In this document: piece after piece, positions 24,603 to 33,924 of the stretch
Numbering within the stretch: position 1 is the first letter of the stretch
How the letters are laid out: every line of letters starts with the position of its first letter
Source: Chloroflexota bacterium
GTDB taxonomy: Bacteria > Chloroflexota > Anaerolineae > Aggregatilineales > Phototrophicaceae
Assembly (NCBI GenBank): GCA_003696565.1
Contig: RFHA01000003.1
Coordinates: forward strand, 1-40,622
Reading direction: 5' to 3'
Length of the DNA: 40,622 bases
Program-made: the position numbers and the translations under genes
The notes under the pieces: model-generated
What the model was told of the DNA's origin: nothing
Databases searched by the model: none
The model's input: the letters and a program-made list of their open reading frames with translations, nothing else

Positions 24603-27221
24603 ATGTTGCAACGTTTGTTAGAATATATTGCCCCACCACAGTTTGACGATGAAGAGAAAAACCAAGGTGCTATCATCCTTAATGCTATTTTGCTATTGAC
24701 GATCACCGTGCTGACAATTGCGGTGTTGATGATTATCGTATTTGTCCCTAATTTGGACTATTCGATTTTCATCTATGTCATGTCAATTTTAACTGTATGT
24801 ATTTTTTATCTATTGTTCCGGCGCGGGTATGTACAAATTGTACGTTATGGGCTGATTGCCACCTTTTGGGCACTTATTACAGCAGCCGTAATGATTAACG
24901 GTGGTTTAGGGGGACCAGTTTTTAATGCTTATTTGACGTTGATTATCCTTGCCGCGTTGATTTTGGGTCCACGTGGGGGGATTGTGGTTGCGGCTCTCAA
25001 CGGGGTTTCGGCGGTGGTGTTGTTCTTGTTAGGAGAAGCAGACATATTCATTACGCCTAGCCGGCAAGCACTGGAACCCATTCATATCCTGATTATCAAT
25101 ATGTCTTATTTCACGATTGGTGCGTTGTTTTTATATGTGGCAATGCATACACTTCGCCGTAATTATCAGCAAATTCGCCAAAGTGAGGCATCGCTACGGC
25201 AGGCTTTGGCAGATTTACAAGCAACCACAGTCTCTAAAGACTATGTCAATAATATCATCCAATCCATGAGTAATATGCTCATCGTGTTGGATCGCAACGG
25301 CATTATCCGCACGGTTAATCAACGCACGGTGGATGTTTTGGGGTATTCTGAAGATGAATTGGTGGGTAAGCTCTATAATGCACTGCTTGCCTTTGAAGAA
25401 GATGACCCTGACCGCATGAGTGCAACAATACTACGCCGGACACAACTGGTGCGCAACGTTGAGCAAATTTATCAAGCGCGGGATGGGCGTAAAATCCCGG
25501 TATCTGTCTCCAGCTCTGTGATGTATAACACAGATCAACAAGTGGAAGGTATTGTTTGTGTTGCGCAAGATATTACAGACATCCGTGAGGCAGAACGACA
25601 ACGGCAACGGGTACAAGCACAATTAGAATATCAAGCCAGTTTATTAGATGCCGTTTCGGATGCCATTATCGCCACTAAAATGGATATGACAATTACCAGT
25701 TGGAATAAAGCAGCTGAACACGTTTATGGATATAAGGCAGAAGAAGTATTAGGTAAGAATCTGATGGAAATTGTGCCCACTAGGTTTGATCGTGCTTCTC
25801 AGGATAATCTGATTAAAGAGCAATATATTGAACGTGGGCATTGGCAGAATGAAGTGATCCAACAGCGCAAGGGTGGCAAGGAAATTAACATTCTTTCATC
25901 AATTGCTTTATTGAAAGATGAGCAAGGCAGACCTGCCGGCACAGTGACAATTAATCATGACATTACCAAGCGCAAACAGGCAGAGATCGCCCTACGTAAA
26001 CGGGCAGAGGAGCTTGCCACGTTGCGGCAAGTTGATATTGAGATTGGCAGCACGCTAGAAGTTAATGAAGTGGTGAAAATTGGTTTGGATGCGGCTCTTG
26101 AACTATCTGGCGCAGATGCCGGGTTCGTCATGCTTTCTGGTGATGATCAACAATATCATATCGTACTGCGGCGGGGGCAATATCCAACCGAACAAATACC
26201 ACATTATCAAATTATCAAGCGAGTTATCCAACAACAGTTCCCGGAATTTATCACAGATGTCCGGCAAGATAAGGATTATGTCCCTTGTTTGCCGGATACC
26301 GTGTCTTTGATGATTATCCCACTGATTTATCAAGAGCGCATGATTGGGTTAATTTGCCTGGAAACCCACCAAGTGGATTGTTTTAATGATGATATTTTTG
26401 GATTGATGCAAATTCTAGCCGCACGTGTAGCGATTGCGCTAGATAATGCCCGTTTGTATGAAATGCTGCAAAAGCAACTTATTGAGTTACAAAAATTATA
26501 TATTCAGGTGAGTAAGTTAGAGGAGCTTAAAACGGATATGATCCGCCTGGCATCTCATGACTTACGCAACCCCGTTGGTATCGCTAAGGGGAATTTAGCT
26601 TTGCTACGTAAGGATGTTGAGGATTTATTGGATAGCGAACAGCGGGATTTTATCGTTCAGATTGAAAAAGCACTTGACCGTATGAATGATATCGCGACCA
26701 ATATTTTATCATTAGAACGTATTCACAATACCGTTGATCAGGACTTTACCGATAGTGTCGATTTGCCTAAATTGATGCAACAAGCCGTTTCACAATATCA
26801 GTCTAGTGCGGATCATGCTGGCATTCAACTGACGTATCAAATTTTGCCCTCGCATGAGCCGATTCATGTTTTAGGGGATAAATCCGAACTTTATGAAGCA
26901 ATGGCAAACCTGATCAACAACGCTATCAAATACACCCCGTCAGGTGGGCAGGTGGTGGTGACGCTTAAACAAAATGGGAGCAAAGCCGCCTTTACCGTAG
27001 AAGATAACGGATATGGTGTGCCAAAAGAACAGCAAAGTTTATTATTTCAGCCCTTATCACGCATTAACACGCCAGAAACTCGTGATATTGAAGGGGTGGG
27101 CTTAGGGCTGCACTTAGTGCGCAACATCATTGAGCGACATCGCGGCAAAATTATCTTTCATAGTGTATATCGCCAAGGCAGCACTTTTGGTTTTGAATTG
27201 CCCATCCAGCCAGAAGTATGA
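24603..27221 (+). CDS. Sensor histidine kinase: multi-TM-PAS-PAS-GAF-HisKA-HATPase
   Basis: This 872-residue kinase has about six membrane helices (residues 22-195). Two PAS domains follow (about 215-330 with MSNMLIVLDRNGIIRTVNQ, and about 345-460 with VSDAIIATKMDMTITSWNKAA), then a GAF domain (about 480-620). His652 in SHDLRNPVGIAK keeps the usual Pro. Boxes NLINNAIKYTP, DNGYGVPKEQ and GVGLGLHLVRN are intact. From the GAF onward it is clearly related to the preceding kinase (linker LQKLY.QV..LE..KTDMIR.ASHDLRN in both), so the pair arose by duplication with exchange of the sensor part. Ribosome site weak. The stop lies 4 bases from the convergent YdcF-like gene. Confidence 0.95.
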   Translation: MLQRLLEYIAPPQFDDEEKNQGAIILNAILLLTITVLTIAVLMIIVFVPNLDYSIFIYVMSILTVCIFYLLFRRGYVQIVRYGLIATFWALITAAVMINGGLGGPVFNAYLTLIILAALILGPRGGIVVAALNGVSAVVLFLLGEADIFITPSRQALEPIHILIINMSYFTIGALFLYVAMHTLRRNYQQIRQSEASLRQALADLQATTVSKDYVNNIIQSMSNMLIVLDRNGIIRTVNQRTVDVLGYSEDELVGKLYNALLAFEEDDPDRMSATILRRTQLVRNVEQIYQARDGRKIPVSVSSSVMYNTDQQVEGIVCVAQDITDIREAERQRQRVQAQLEYQASLLDAVSDAIIATKMDMTITSWNKAAEHVYGYKAEEVLGKNLMEIVPTRFDRASQDNLIKEQYIERGHWQNEVIQQRKGGKEINILSSIALLKDEQGRPAGTVTINHDITKRKQAEIALRKRAEELATLRQVDIEIGSTLEVNEVVKIGLDAALELSGADAGFVMLSGDDQQYHIVLRRGQYPTEQIPHYQIIKRVIQQQFPEFITDVRQDKDYVPCLPDTVSLMIIPLIYQERMIGLICLETHQVDCFNDDIFGLMQILAARVAIALDNARLYEMLQKQLIELQKLYIQVSKLEELKTDMIRLASHDLRNPVGIAKGNLALLRKDVEDLLDSEQRDFIVQIEKALDRMNDIATNILSLERIHNTVDQDFTDSVDLPKLMQQAVSQYQSSADHAGIQLTYQILPSHEPIHVLGDKSELYEAMANLINNAIKYTPSGGQVVVTLKQNGSKAAFTVEDNGYGVPKEQQSLLFQPLSRINTPETRDIEGVGLGLHLVRNIIERHRGKIIFHSVYRQGSTFGFELPIQPEV

Positions 27222-27225
27222 TCTG

Positions 27226-27786
27226 CTAAATATATCCATCCCCATCAGGTTCGATATACGCAAGATGCCCCCTTGCTAAATAGCGTGGGATATTCTCCCA
27301 ATCCTTCAAAACTGCCGAATGAGACGGAGCATGACGCGGAAATTGTTCGTAGGTGTTTGCATAATACCGCACGCCATATGGCAGATGCTTTTTAAGCGTC
27401 ATTAAAGCACGGCGAGAATGATGGCATTTACACACCGCCAACACAACTTTAAGGGATGTCACTTCTTTTTGTAATAAGGGCAGGGCAAACGTGACATTTT
27501 CCAGCGTGTTGGTTGAACGATCTTCTATAATAAGGCGATTTTCTGGTATGCCAGCATCTAATAGAATACGACGATGAGCTTGTGCCTCATTAGTGCCGGT
27601 TCGGCGATTTTCTCCACCTGTCAGCACGATGACCGGAGCAATGCCCAGATGCCATAGTGACGCTGCTCGGTATGCCGGCGTATCTAACCGTGTGCCGAAT
27701 ACAAAAATGACATCCGCACGGGTGGGGATAGGTGTTGTTACATCCAAGTAGGCGATGATGTCTTTTAGGGTTGATGGGTCGATCAT
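27226..27786 (-). CDS. YdcF/DUF218-like protein
   Basis: The 186-residue protein fits the DUF218/YdcF family. DVIFVFGTRLDTPAYRAASLWHLGIAPVIVLTGG is the opening strand-helix-strand. NEAQAHRRILLDAGIPENRLIIEDRSTNTLENV is the family signature with conserved E and S-T-N residues. Members bind nucleotide cofactors or act in envelope biology (SanA, ElyC); no signal peptide or membrane helix is seen here. Its ATG overlaps the stop of the upstream gene (ATGA), so it is the translationally coupled last gene of the MoxR operon. Confidence 0.85.
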   Translation of the reverse strand: MIDPSTLKDIIAYLDVTTPIPTRADVIFVFGTRLDTPAYRAASLWHLGIAPVIVLTGGENRRTGTNEAQAHRRILLDAGIPENRLIIEDRSTNTLENVTFALPLLQKEVTSLKVVLAVCKCHHSRRALMTLKKHLPYGVRYYANTYEQFPRHAPSHSAVLKDWENIPRYLARGHLAYIEPDGDGYI

Positions 27787-29618
27787 GGATTTGTCCGGCT
27801 TGGATCAAGCGACGTAAAATATTCTCGCACCACGTCACGCAAGCCCAACGGGATATACCCACGTTCTAATGCTTGGTTAGCCGATTCAGCATATTGACGG
27901 AACACCTGATTATATGGCACAACCGATTGCCCTTCAGGGTTATCTGTGAAATCCCCTTCTTGAATGGGGGCGTTGCTGGTATCTGGATCAAGCATCAAGT
28001 CGATATCTGTTTCTGAGCCACCTGGACGATTAGGGGCAAAGACTGCTTCATAATCGCGCTCGCCGCCCTCTCCGCCACTACCTTCTTGTGGTCCATCCGG
28101 GGCTTGCGTATCAGCGTTCGCTTGTTGCAGGTTTGCGGATTGATCACCAACTTGTGTGTTATTGCTTTGCTCGCCCTGGCTGCTGCCTTGTTGCATTTCT
28201 CCGGTATTTTCCCCCGCTTGCTCGGAATCGGGTTGACCGGCAAGCCCTTGCCCGCTTTGTGATTCTGCTGACGATTGTTCTGGGCTGTTTGGGTCTTCTC
28301 CAGCGGTGCCTTGCTGCCCAGATTGCGCTTGCTGGCTGGTGTCGCTTTGTTCACCATCTTGCCCAGTCTGGGATTGTTGCCCGCTTTGGCTTTGCCCAGA
28401 ATCCTGGGGTTGTTCACCAAATGGTTGCCCACCTTCTTGTTCTAAACGTTGCTGTGTTTCATTAACTTGGTTGGCGGATTGTTCTAACTGGTTAGCGGTA
28501 TCCATCATATCTTGTTGATTTCCTAGTGCGTTTTCAACTTGTTGGGCAGCTTGCATCAACGCTTCTGATGCGCTGTTGTTGTCGCCTTCTCGCATGGATT
28601 GCGCCGCTTGTCGCATGGCTTCTGCTGCTTGTGGGACAGTATCGCTCAGCATCTCTGCTGCATCTTCTACTGCGTCAGCCGCTTCGGTTTGTGCCTCCTC
28701 AGACATCTGTTGCGCATCTTGTGCGAGCTGTTCTAACGCCTCCGCTAAATCTTCCTCAGTGCTTTGATCACCGCCAGCCGCTCCAGCATCAGCTTGTGCT
28801 TCTTCGGATTGTTGTGTTTGACTCAAAGTTTGGGCGGCATCTTCTAATGCGGCACGGGTTTGGGCGGCGGATTCACGCAGTTGATTAGCCTCCCCAATCA
28901 ACATATCCTCAATATCACCCAGAGTTGCTAGTGCCTCATCAATGGTAATGTTGGCATCTTGGAGTGTATCCAAGCTTGCTTCTAGAGTTTGGAGCAGGTC
29001 TTGGCGCGTGGCTTCGTCTAGTGTTGTATCTGCGGCGATGGCTTCAATCGCCTCTTGGATGTCCTCAATACCTTCTTCGATTAAGGCACGTTGTTGTGCT
29101 TGTTGTGCAGAGACCTGCTCGATTGTATTCGGGATCAGTATTAAGGCTAACACGATGGCAAACAGCACCCCTACCATTCCCCATTCCCAATAACGTATCT
29201 GTAGCTTAAGCTGATCTTCAGCGTGTATTGCTTGTGCGTGAATATAAGCGTCTTGTGTTTGCAAGGTGGCAAGTTGCTCGTTGGCAGGAATACGCCCCTC
29301 TAGCAGTTCAAGCGCGGTAGAAACCCGTTCTTTTAAGCCGAACGTTCGGTCAAAGCGGCGGGCAGCGATCACTGGTTCACGATCTCTTAGCCAGATCAAC
29401 AACAACAGCGCAGCGACCCCAACCATCACACTCATTGAGGTGAACAGTGCCACTTCCGTATTGCTTAAAAAGGGGCGGATGCGAGATATACCCCCAGCAA
29501 TAATGCCCAGCGTTAACCCAGGGATCACGCCGCGCGCCAGCCATGCCACACTTTGTTGCATCCTCAAACGACGATCCCACGAACGAACTAATTGATTCAA
29601 AGCCTGATATTGCGTCAT
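27783..29618 (-). CDS. Membrane protein with coiled coil and Q/S/G-rich tail (DUF4175-like)
   Basis: The 611-residue protein has three hydrophobic segments (about 26-45, 55-77 and 146-163), with FDRTFGLKERVSTALELLEG between the second and third. That motif recurs in membrane proteins of MoxR clusters. A long Ala/Gln/Glu-rich heptad region (about 168-400) predicts a coiled coil. Then comes a low-complexity stretch rich in Gln, Ser, Gly (about 400-530). The conserved C-terminus (about 560-605) reads VPYNQVFRQYAESANQALERG, then IPLGLRDVVREYFTSLDP. No enzyme motif is seen. It starts 3 bases after the permease stop and is coupled to the YdcF-like gene. A structural or scaffolding role on the envelope side is a guess. 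Confidence 0.75.
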   Translation of the reverse strand: MTQYQALNQLVRSWDRRLRMQQSVAWLARGVIPGLTLGIIAGGISRIRPFLSNTEVALFTSMSVMVGVAALLLLIWLRDREPVIAARRFDRTFGLKERVSTALELLEGRIPANEQLATLQTQDAYIHAQAIHAEDQLKLQIRYWEWGMVGVLFAIVLALILIPNTIEQVSAQQAQQRALIEEGIEDIQEAIEAIAADTTLDEATRQDLLQTLEASLDTLQDANITIDEALATLGDIEDMLIGEANQLRESAAQTRAALEDAAQTLSQTQQSEEAQADAGAAGGDQSTEEDLAEALEQLAQDAQQMSEEAQTEAADAVEDAAEMLSDTVPQAAEAMRQAAQSMREGDNNSASEALMQAAQQVENALGNQQDMMDTANQLEQSANQVNETQQRLEQEGGQPFGEQPQDSGQSQSGQQSQTGQDGEQSDTSQQAQSGQQGTAGEDPNSPEQSSAESQSGQGLAGQPDSEQAGENTGEMQQGSSQGEQSNNTQVGDQSANLQQANADTQAPDGPQEGSGGEGGERDYEAVFAPNRPGGSETDIDLMLDPDTSNAPIQEGDFTDNPEGQSVVPYNQVFRQYAESANQALERGYIPLGLRDVVREYFTSLDPSRTNP

Positions 29619-29621
29619 GAG

Positions 29622-30935
29622 TTAATCAACCTCATCTGTTTGGCGCATCGTACGCACGGCAAAGACGACCATCGCCGCCGCAGTTGTTAAATACAAAATG
29701 GTGAACGGTATCCAAGGGGAAATGAGTGGGATAGTTGTGCCATCGCGCAAGCGTTCAGTATAAAACGCTAATCCCTGATTATTAATCAATAGATTTTGTG
29801 ATTCTATGGCGGCAGTCAGCGGGTTTAGGCTCGTGACAATTAACTCCCCATAGATTAAGACAGATTGAAGTATTGGAGATACATTCACCTGATCGACGAT
29901 AAAAAGCTGGTTCAAAATGCTGATAACAAGCCCTAATACCAGTGGCAAGCCGACTGTTAACGCAAATGTAATTGTATAAGCGCGGACGCTGGCGGTTAAT
30001 GTTCGGTCTACTGTGGTGGAAAAATACATCCCCAATGTCCCTAACATAATCGCCGTGACCACAAGGATAACAAATGCGACAATCAATTCATCCTGTGTGA
30101 CCCCGCCAAATAAAAATGCCATGCTTTGTAGTGGAATCGCTGCTAGCAACAGCAGGAAGATATAACTCAAAGCGGATTCCAGCTTGCCGATGACAAACGA
30201 TGGCTTGGGTAATAATGTAATCTGCAACAGATCATATGTTTTGCGCTCACGTTCGCTACTGATTGCACCAGCCGTAAAGGCAGGCGCGATGAACACAATT
30301 AACAGCAATTGTAAGCCGATGATGCCACGAAATACGTTGCGCCCCAATGCCCCTGTGACGCTTGTCGCGGAACTGTTGTTGCTTTCAATCAAGAAGATCA
30401 ACACCGCAAAGGCACTCATTAACGCCAGGTAAACGGTCATCACCACAAATGCCCGCGCGCCGCGCATCCGTTCACGCAGTTCTTTTAGCATCAAGGGATT
30501 AATGCGGAATGCGCTGAGATTCATCATCGCAGTGAGTCCTGCCGCACTTGCCGCTAAGATGGTGATCAGCGCGGGGATAAAGCCATACACCACGAGTAGA
30601 TAGCTATTCACAGCGACCACCAGCCATATCGCCAACGGTGACCAAAATTCCTGCGCCAAAACGCCAATCATCAGAACCAACAACGCACTTAAATTTGCCA
30701 ACGCAATCAACATCACAATGATTAAGGCGGTATCTGCCGTACCAGAATAACGCATCAGGGTGATATTGGCGGTGGTGGTGAATAAATCGGGCATGTTAAT
30801 ACCCGCTAGCGCGCCAATTAGCAAGATACCAACAGCTAGTATGCCGTTGATAATTGCCCCATAACGCAAATAACTTGCGGTACGGTTCAGCCGAATTTCA
30901 CGAAGAGATAGAGGTGCTCTTACAATTTCGGTCAT
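29622..30935 (-). CDS. ABC-2-type membrane permease
   Basis: The 437-residue protein has two N-terminal helices plus a larger ABC-2-like block. It contains NPLMLKELRERMRGARAFVVMTVYLALMSAFAVLIFLIE, and SSERERKTYDLLQITLLPKPSFVIGKLESALSYIFLLLLA. These are the NPxxxKELR and SxExxxgTydlLl motifs of ABC-2 exporter permeases. A normal ABC exporter needs an ATPase, but none is in this operon; the neighbour is a MoxR-type AAA ATPase instead. It could pair with an ABC ATPase encoded elsewhere. It starts 12 bases after the MoxR stop and ends 3 bases before the next start. Confidence 0.87.
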   Translation of the reverse strand: MTEIVRAPLSLREIRLNRTASYLRYGAIINGILAVGILLIGALAGINMPDLFTTTANITLMRYSGTADTALIIVMLIALANLSALLVLMIGVLAQEFWSPLAIWLVVAVNSYLLVVYGFIPALITILAASAAGLTAMMNLSAFRINPLMLKELRERMRGARAFVVMTVYLALMSAFAVLIFLIESNNSSATSVTGALGRNVFRGIIGLQLLLIVFIAPAFTAGAISSERERKTYDLLQITLLPKPSFVIGKLESALSYIFLLLLAAIPLQSMAFLFGGVTQDELIVAFVILVVTAIMLGTLGMYFSTTVDRTLTASVRAYTITFALTVGLPLVLGLVISILNQLFIVDQVNVSPILQSVLIYGELIVTSLNPLTAAIESQNLLINNQGLAFYTERLRDGTTIPLISPWIPFTILYLTTAAAMVVFAVRTMRQTDEVD

Positions 30936-30947
30936 TTGTTTGCACCA

Positions 30948-31898
30948 TTAATTCCAGGGTGATCCTCGCCGAGGGCGGCGATCCATCGGATTTGGGCGAC
31001 CACCGTCGATTAAGCTGCGACGTGCTTTTTGCACATCTGATTCATGTTTAAGTAACACGGTGAGGGTGGTTTCCAGCGTGTGCTTATCCAAATTATCCGC
31101 ATTGAGCATAACTAACGCTTTTGCCCAATCAATGGTTTCTGAAACGCTAGGGCTTTTCTTCAAATCTAATGAGCGCAGATTTTGTACAACTTCTACGGCT
31201 TGTGCAGCCAGGTTTGCGCTTAATTCTGGTACGCGCATTTTGACGATACTCAATTCGGAATCATAGGATGGATAATCCACAAATAAATAGAGACAACGAC
31301 GCTTAAGAGCCTCAGAAAGTTCACGTGTGTTGTTACTAGTCAGCACAACATCCGGGCGGTGCTTAGCGACAATCGTCCCTAATTCTGGAATAGAAACCTG
31401 AAAATCACTGAGGACTTCGAGTAAAAACGCCTCAAATTCTGCGTCAGCGCGGTCGATTTCATCAATCAACAACACCACGGGTTCATCAGCAGTGATGGCT
31501 TGTAGTAGGGGGCGTGCCAATAGAAACCGATCAGAAAAGAACACGTCTTCTTCTTGCCCCAATCGGTCGGCTGCTTCAGTCAGGCTGTCTGCTTCGGCTA
31601 AAATCTGGCTGAGTTTATCCCGTAGCAATTGCGTATAAAGCATTTGCTTGGCATATTCCCATTCATATAGGGCTTTGTTTTCGTCTAGCCCTTCATAGCA
31701 CTGAAGGCGGATTAACCGTTTACCGGTTGCTTTTGCCCAGGCTTTGGCTAGTTCTGTTTTACCAACGCCCGCCGGTCCTTCTGCTAACAGGGGCTTGCCC
31801 AGTTGATTTGCCAAAAACATCACTGTTGCAATCTCATCCGTCGCAATGTACTGCTGCTCACCCAGACCGCTTATTACCTCTTGGATATTTTGAAACAT
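30948..31898 (-). CDS. MoxR-family AAA+ ATPase
   Basis: The 316-residue ATPase has Walker A GPAGVGKTELAKAWA (about 41-55), Walker B VVLLIDEIDRADAEFEAFLLEVL (about 140-162), sensor 1 VLTSNNTRELSEALKRRCLY with the arginine finger, and a C-terminal lid. The MoxR family acts as a chaperone that remodels or inserts cofactors into partner proteins, often with DUF58 and VWA proteins. Neither is present here, and the partner genes are instead the ABC-2 permease and a membrane coiled-coil protein. It is the first gene of the minus-strand operon, divergent from livM. Confidence 0.93.
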   Translation of the reverse strand: MFQNIQEVISGLGEQQYIATDEIATVMFLANQLGKPLLAEGPAGVGKTELAKAWAKATGKRLIRLQCYEGLDENKALYEWEYAKQMLYTQLLRDKLSQILAEADSLTEAADRLGQEEDVFFSDRFLLARPLLQAITADEPVVLLIDEIDRADAEFEAFLLEVLSDFQVSIPELGTIVAKHRPDVVLTSNNTRELSEALKRRCLYLFVDYPSYDSELSIVKMRVPELSANLAAQAVEVVQNLRSLDLKKSPSVSETIDWAKALVMLNADNLDKHTLETTLTVLLKHESDVQKARRSLIDGGRPNPMDRRPRRGSPWN

Positions 31899-32074
31899 AC
31901 CAGCCTCGTTTGATTTGTGAAATTGTCATCTTCATTCTATTGTATACGCAAGCGACAAGGCAAGCACGTTAGAATTGGATAACAGGGTAAATTAAAAAAT
32001 GAATTGATAGGGGTGATAGTGGTTGCTTATGGTTGAACAAGTTACAATATCCGCAATGAACGAGGAGGCATAGG

Positions 32075-33055
32075 TTGATAGACGGATTAAACAACCTCAT
32101 TGAATGGGTTATCAGCATCTTAACGCCGATTGGCATTACAGAGCCAGTTTTTCAGTTTATGCTGGTGGCGGCATTGCTTGGCTTAAGTATCTATTTAACC
32201 TTACACACAGGCATGTTTTCGCTGGCGAATGCTGGGTTTATGGCAATTGGAGCATATGTCAGTGTAATTTTAACCCAGGAGTTTGATCAGCCGCTTTGGG
32301 TTGGTATTCTGGGTGGGATGATCGCGGCGGGGATTATTGCGATTCCAATCGGGTTACCGGTGCTGCGCCTGCGGGATATTTATTTGGCAATCGCTACCAT
32401 TGGCTTTAGTGAGGTTGTCCGTATTATCCTGCTAAACTTTGATGATATTGTAAGTACCGTGTTGACCTCGTTAGAAGGCGAGCGCGTACGGTTTCGCCTG
32501 TTGAATGGCGGGCGTGGCATCCGTCCTATTCCGAAACTGACCGAAACTTGGATGTTGGTGTTATTCCTGATTGCCGTGATGTTTATGTTAGACCGATTGG
32601 CACGGTCACGGTTAGGGCGGGCGATGGTCGCTATCCGTCAGGATGAAAAAGCTGCTGCTAATATGGGTATCAATGTGGTGTATGTCAAAACGATGGCGTT
32701 TGTTTTGGGGGCGGTGTTGGCAGGGGCGGCTGGCGGGTTTAATGCACATCTAAAAGGCATCATCACCCCGGCAGATTTTGATTTTACGTTGATTGTCGAT
32801 ATTCTGGCTTATGCCGTTTTGGGTGGAACAACAATCTGGGTCGGTCCTGTGGTGGGTGCATTGGTACTGCGTGCCATGCCAGAGATACTACGTGATCTTA
32901 ACCAATATCGTGGTGTGTTTAACGGGTTGGTGTTGTTGCTGGTCATTATTTACATTCCGAACGGCTTAATTAACCCGGCAGGGTGGAAGCGCGTGTGGAA
33001 CCGCTATTTCCGTCGACGAGAGCCTGCGACGCAAATAATTGCTGAAAGCGAGTAA
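32075..33055 (+). CDS. livM: Branched-chain amino acid ABC transporter permease LivM
   Basis: The 326-residue permease spans the membrane about nine times. It is the LivM-type half of the branched-chain (or related amino acid, amide or urea) importer. LHTGMFSLANAGFMAIGAY, GLPVLRLRDIYLAIATIGFSEVVR, and SRLGRAMVAIRQDEKAAANMGINV (the EAA-like loop that binds the ATPases) are visible. It starts with TTG after GAGGAGG six bases upstream. livG and livF follow, but no LivH and no binding protein are in view, so the set is incomplete. It is divergent from the MoxR operon. Confidence 0.94.
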   Translation: MIDGLNNLIEWVISILTPIGITEPVFQFMLVAALLGLSIYLTLHTGMFSLANAGFMAIGAYVSVILTQEFDQPLWVGILGGMIAAGIIAIPIGLPVLRLRDIYLAIATIGFSEVVRIILLNFDDIVSTVLTSLEGERVRFRLLNGGRGIRPIPKLTETWMLVLFLIAVMFMLDRLARSRLGRAMVAIRQDEKAAANMGINVVYVKTMAFVLGAVLAGAAGGFNAHLKGIITPADFDFTLIVDILAYAVLGGTTIWVGPVVGALVLRAMPEILRDLNQYRGVFNGLVLLLVIIYIPNGLINPAGWKRVWNRYFRRREPATQIIAESE

Positions 33056-33165
33056 CTAGGATAGGACATACCGATGTTGTTGTTACAACTTAACGATATA
33101 AAAGACACAAAACAACACCTATAACAGGAAAAAACTAATCAGCTACAACAGCGGGAATTTATCAA

Positions 33166-33924
33166 ATGCTTGAATTAATCAATGTATCGCGTCATTTTGG
33201 GGGGTTACAAGCGTTATTGGATGTGAACATGGTAGTGCCGATGGGGAAAGTCGTCGGGTTGATTGGACCCAACGGCGCAGGTAAAACCACACTGATCAAT
33301 AACATCAGCGGCTTAGACCATCCAAGTAGCGGCACGATCCGGTTTTTAGGGCACGACATCAGCCGTGCCGCGCCACATCGCATCACACGCTTAGGCATCG
33401 CACGGACGTATCAAAACATTCGCTTGTTTGGGGAATCGACCGCGCATGTTAACTTGCTTATCGCCCAACATGGGCAAGGGCGTGCTTCTTTTCTTGAGGC
33501 ACTCACATTTTTCCCGCGGTATTTAAATGAGGAAAAACGCCTGAAAGCGCGCGCAGATGACATTCTGGCACAGTTTGGCTTAAGCCATGTGGCACATACG
33601 CAGGCGGCAAATCTGTCTTATGGTGACCAGCGACGGCTAGAGATGGCACGCGCCCGTGCGATCAACCCACGTTTATTGCTATTAGATGAACCGACAGCGG
33701 GCATGAACCCTACTGAAACCCGCGAACTGGGCGAGCAAATTTTGCGGATGCGTGATGACGGCTTGACAATTTTAGTGATTGAGCATGATATGTCGTTAAT
33801 TCATCAAGTCTGTGACCTGGTTTATGTCCTGAATTTTGGGCAGATTATTGCACATGGCACTCCAGCAGAGATCAAAAACGATCCAGTGGTGATTGAGGCA
33901 TACTTAGGACGAGAGGACGATTAA
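33166..33924 (+). CDS. livG: Branched-chain amino acid ABC transporter ATPase LivG
   Basis: One of the two ATPases of the Liv importer, of 252 residues. Walker A GPNGAGKTT, signature LSYGDQRRLEMARA, Walker B LLLLDEPTAGMNP, and H-loop VIEHDMSLI are all present. LGIARTYQNIRLF is typical of LivG. The 110-base gap after livM has no clear terminator, so the genes are probably one transcript. Its stop abuts the ATG of livF. Confidence 0.96.
   Translation: MLELINVSRHFGGLQALLDVNMVVPMGKVVGLIGPNGAGKTTLINNISGLDHPSSGTIRFLGHDISRAAPHRITRLGIARTYQNIRLFGESTAHVNLLIAQHGQGRASFLEALTFFPRYLNEEKRLKARADDILAQFGLSHVAHTQAANLSYGDQRRLEMARARAINPRLLLLDEPTAGMNPTETRELGEQILRMRDDGLTILVIEHDMSLIHQVCDLVYVLNFGQIIAHGTPAEIKNDPVVIEAYLGREDD

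Noticed and set aside
27995-28888. Open frames on both strands over the Q/S/G-rich tail of the 611-residue protein
   Set aside because: Low-complexity coding DNA opens all frames; only the annotated frame continues into conserved helices and a conserved C-terminus.
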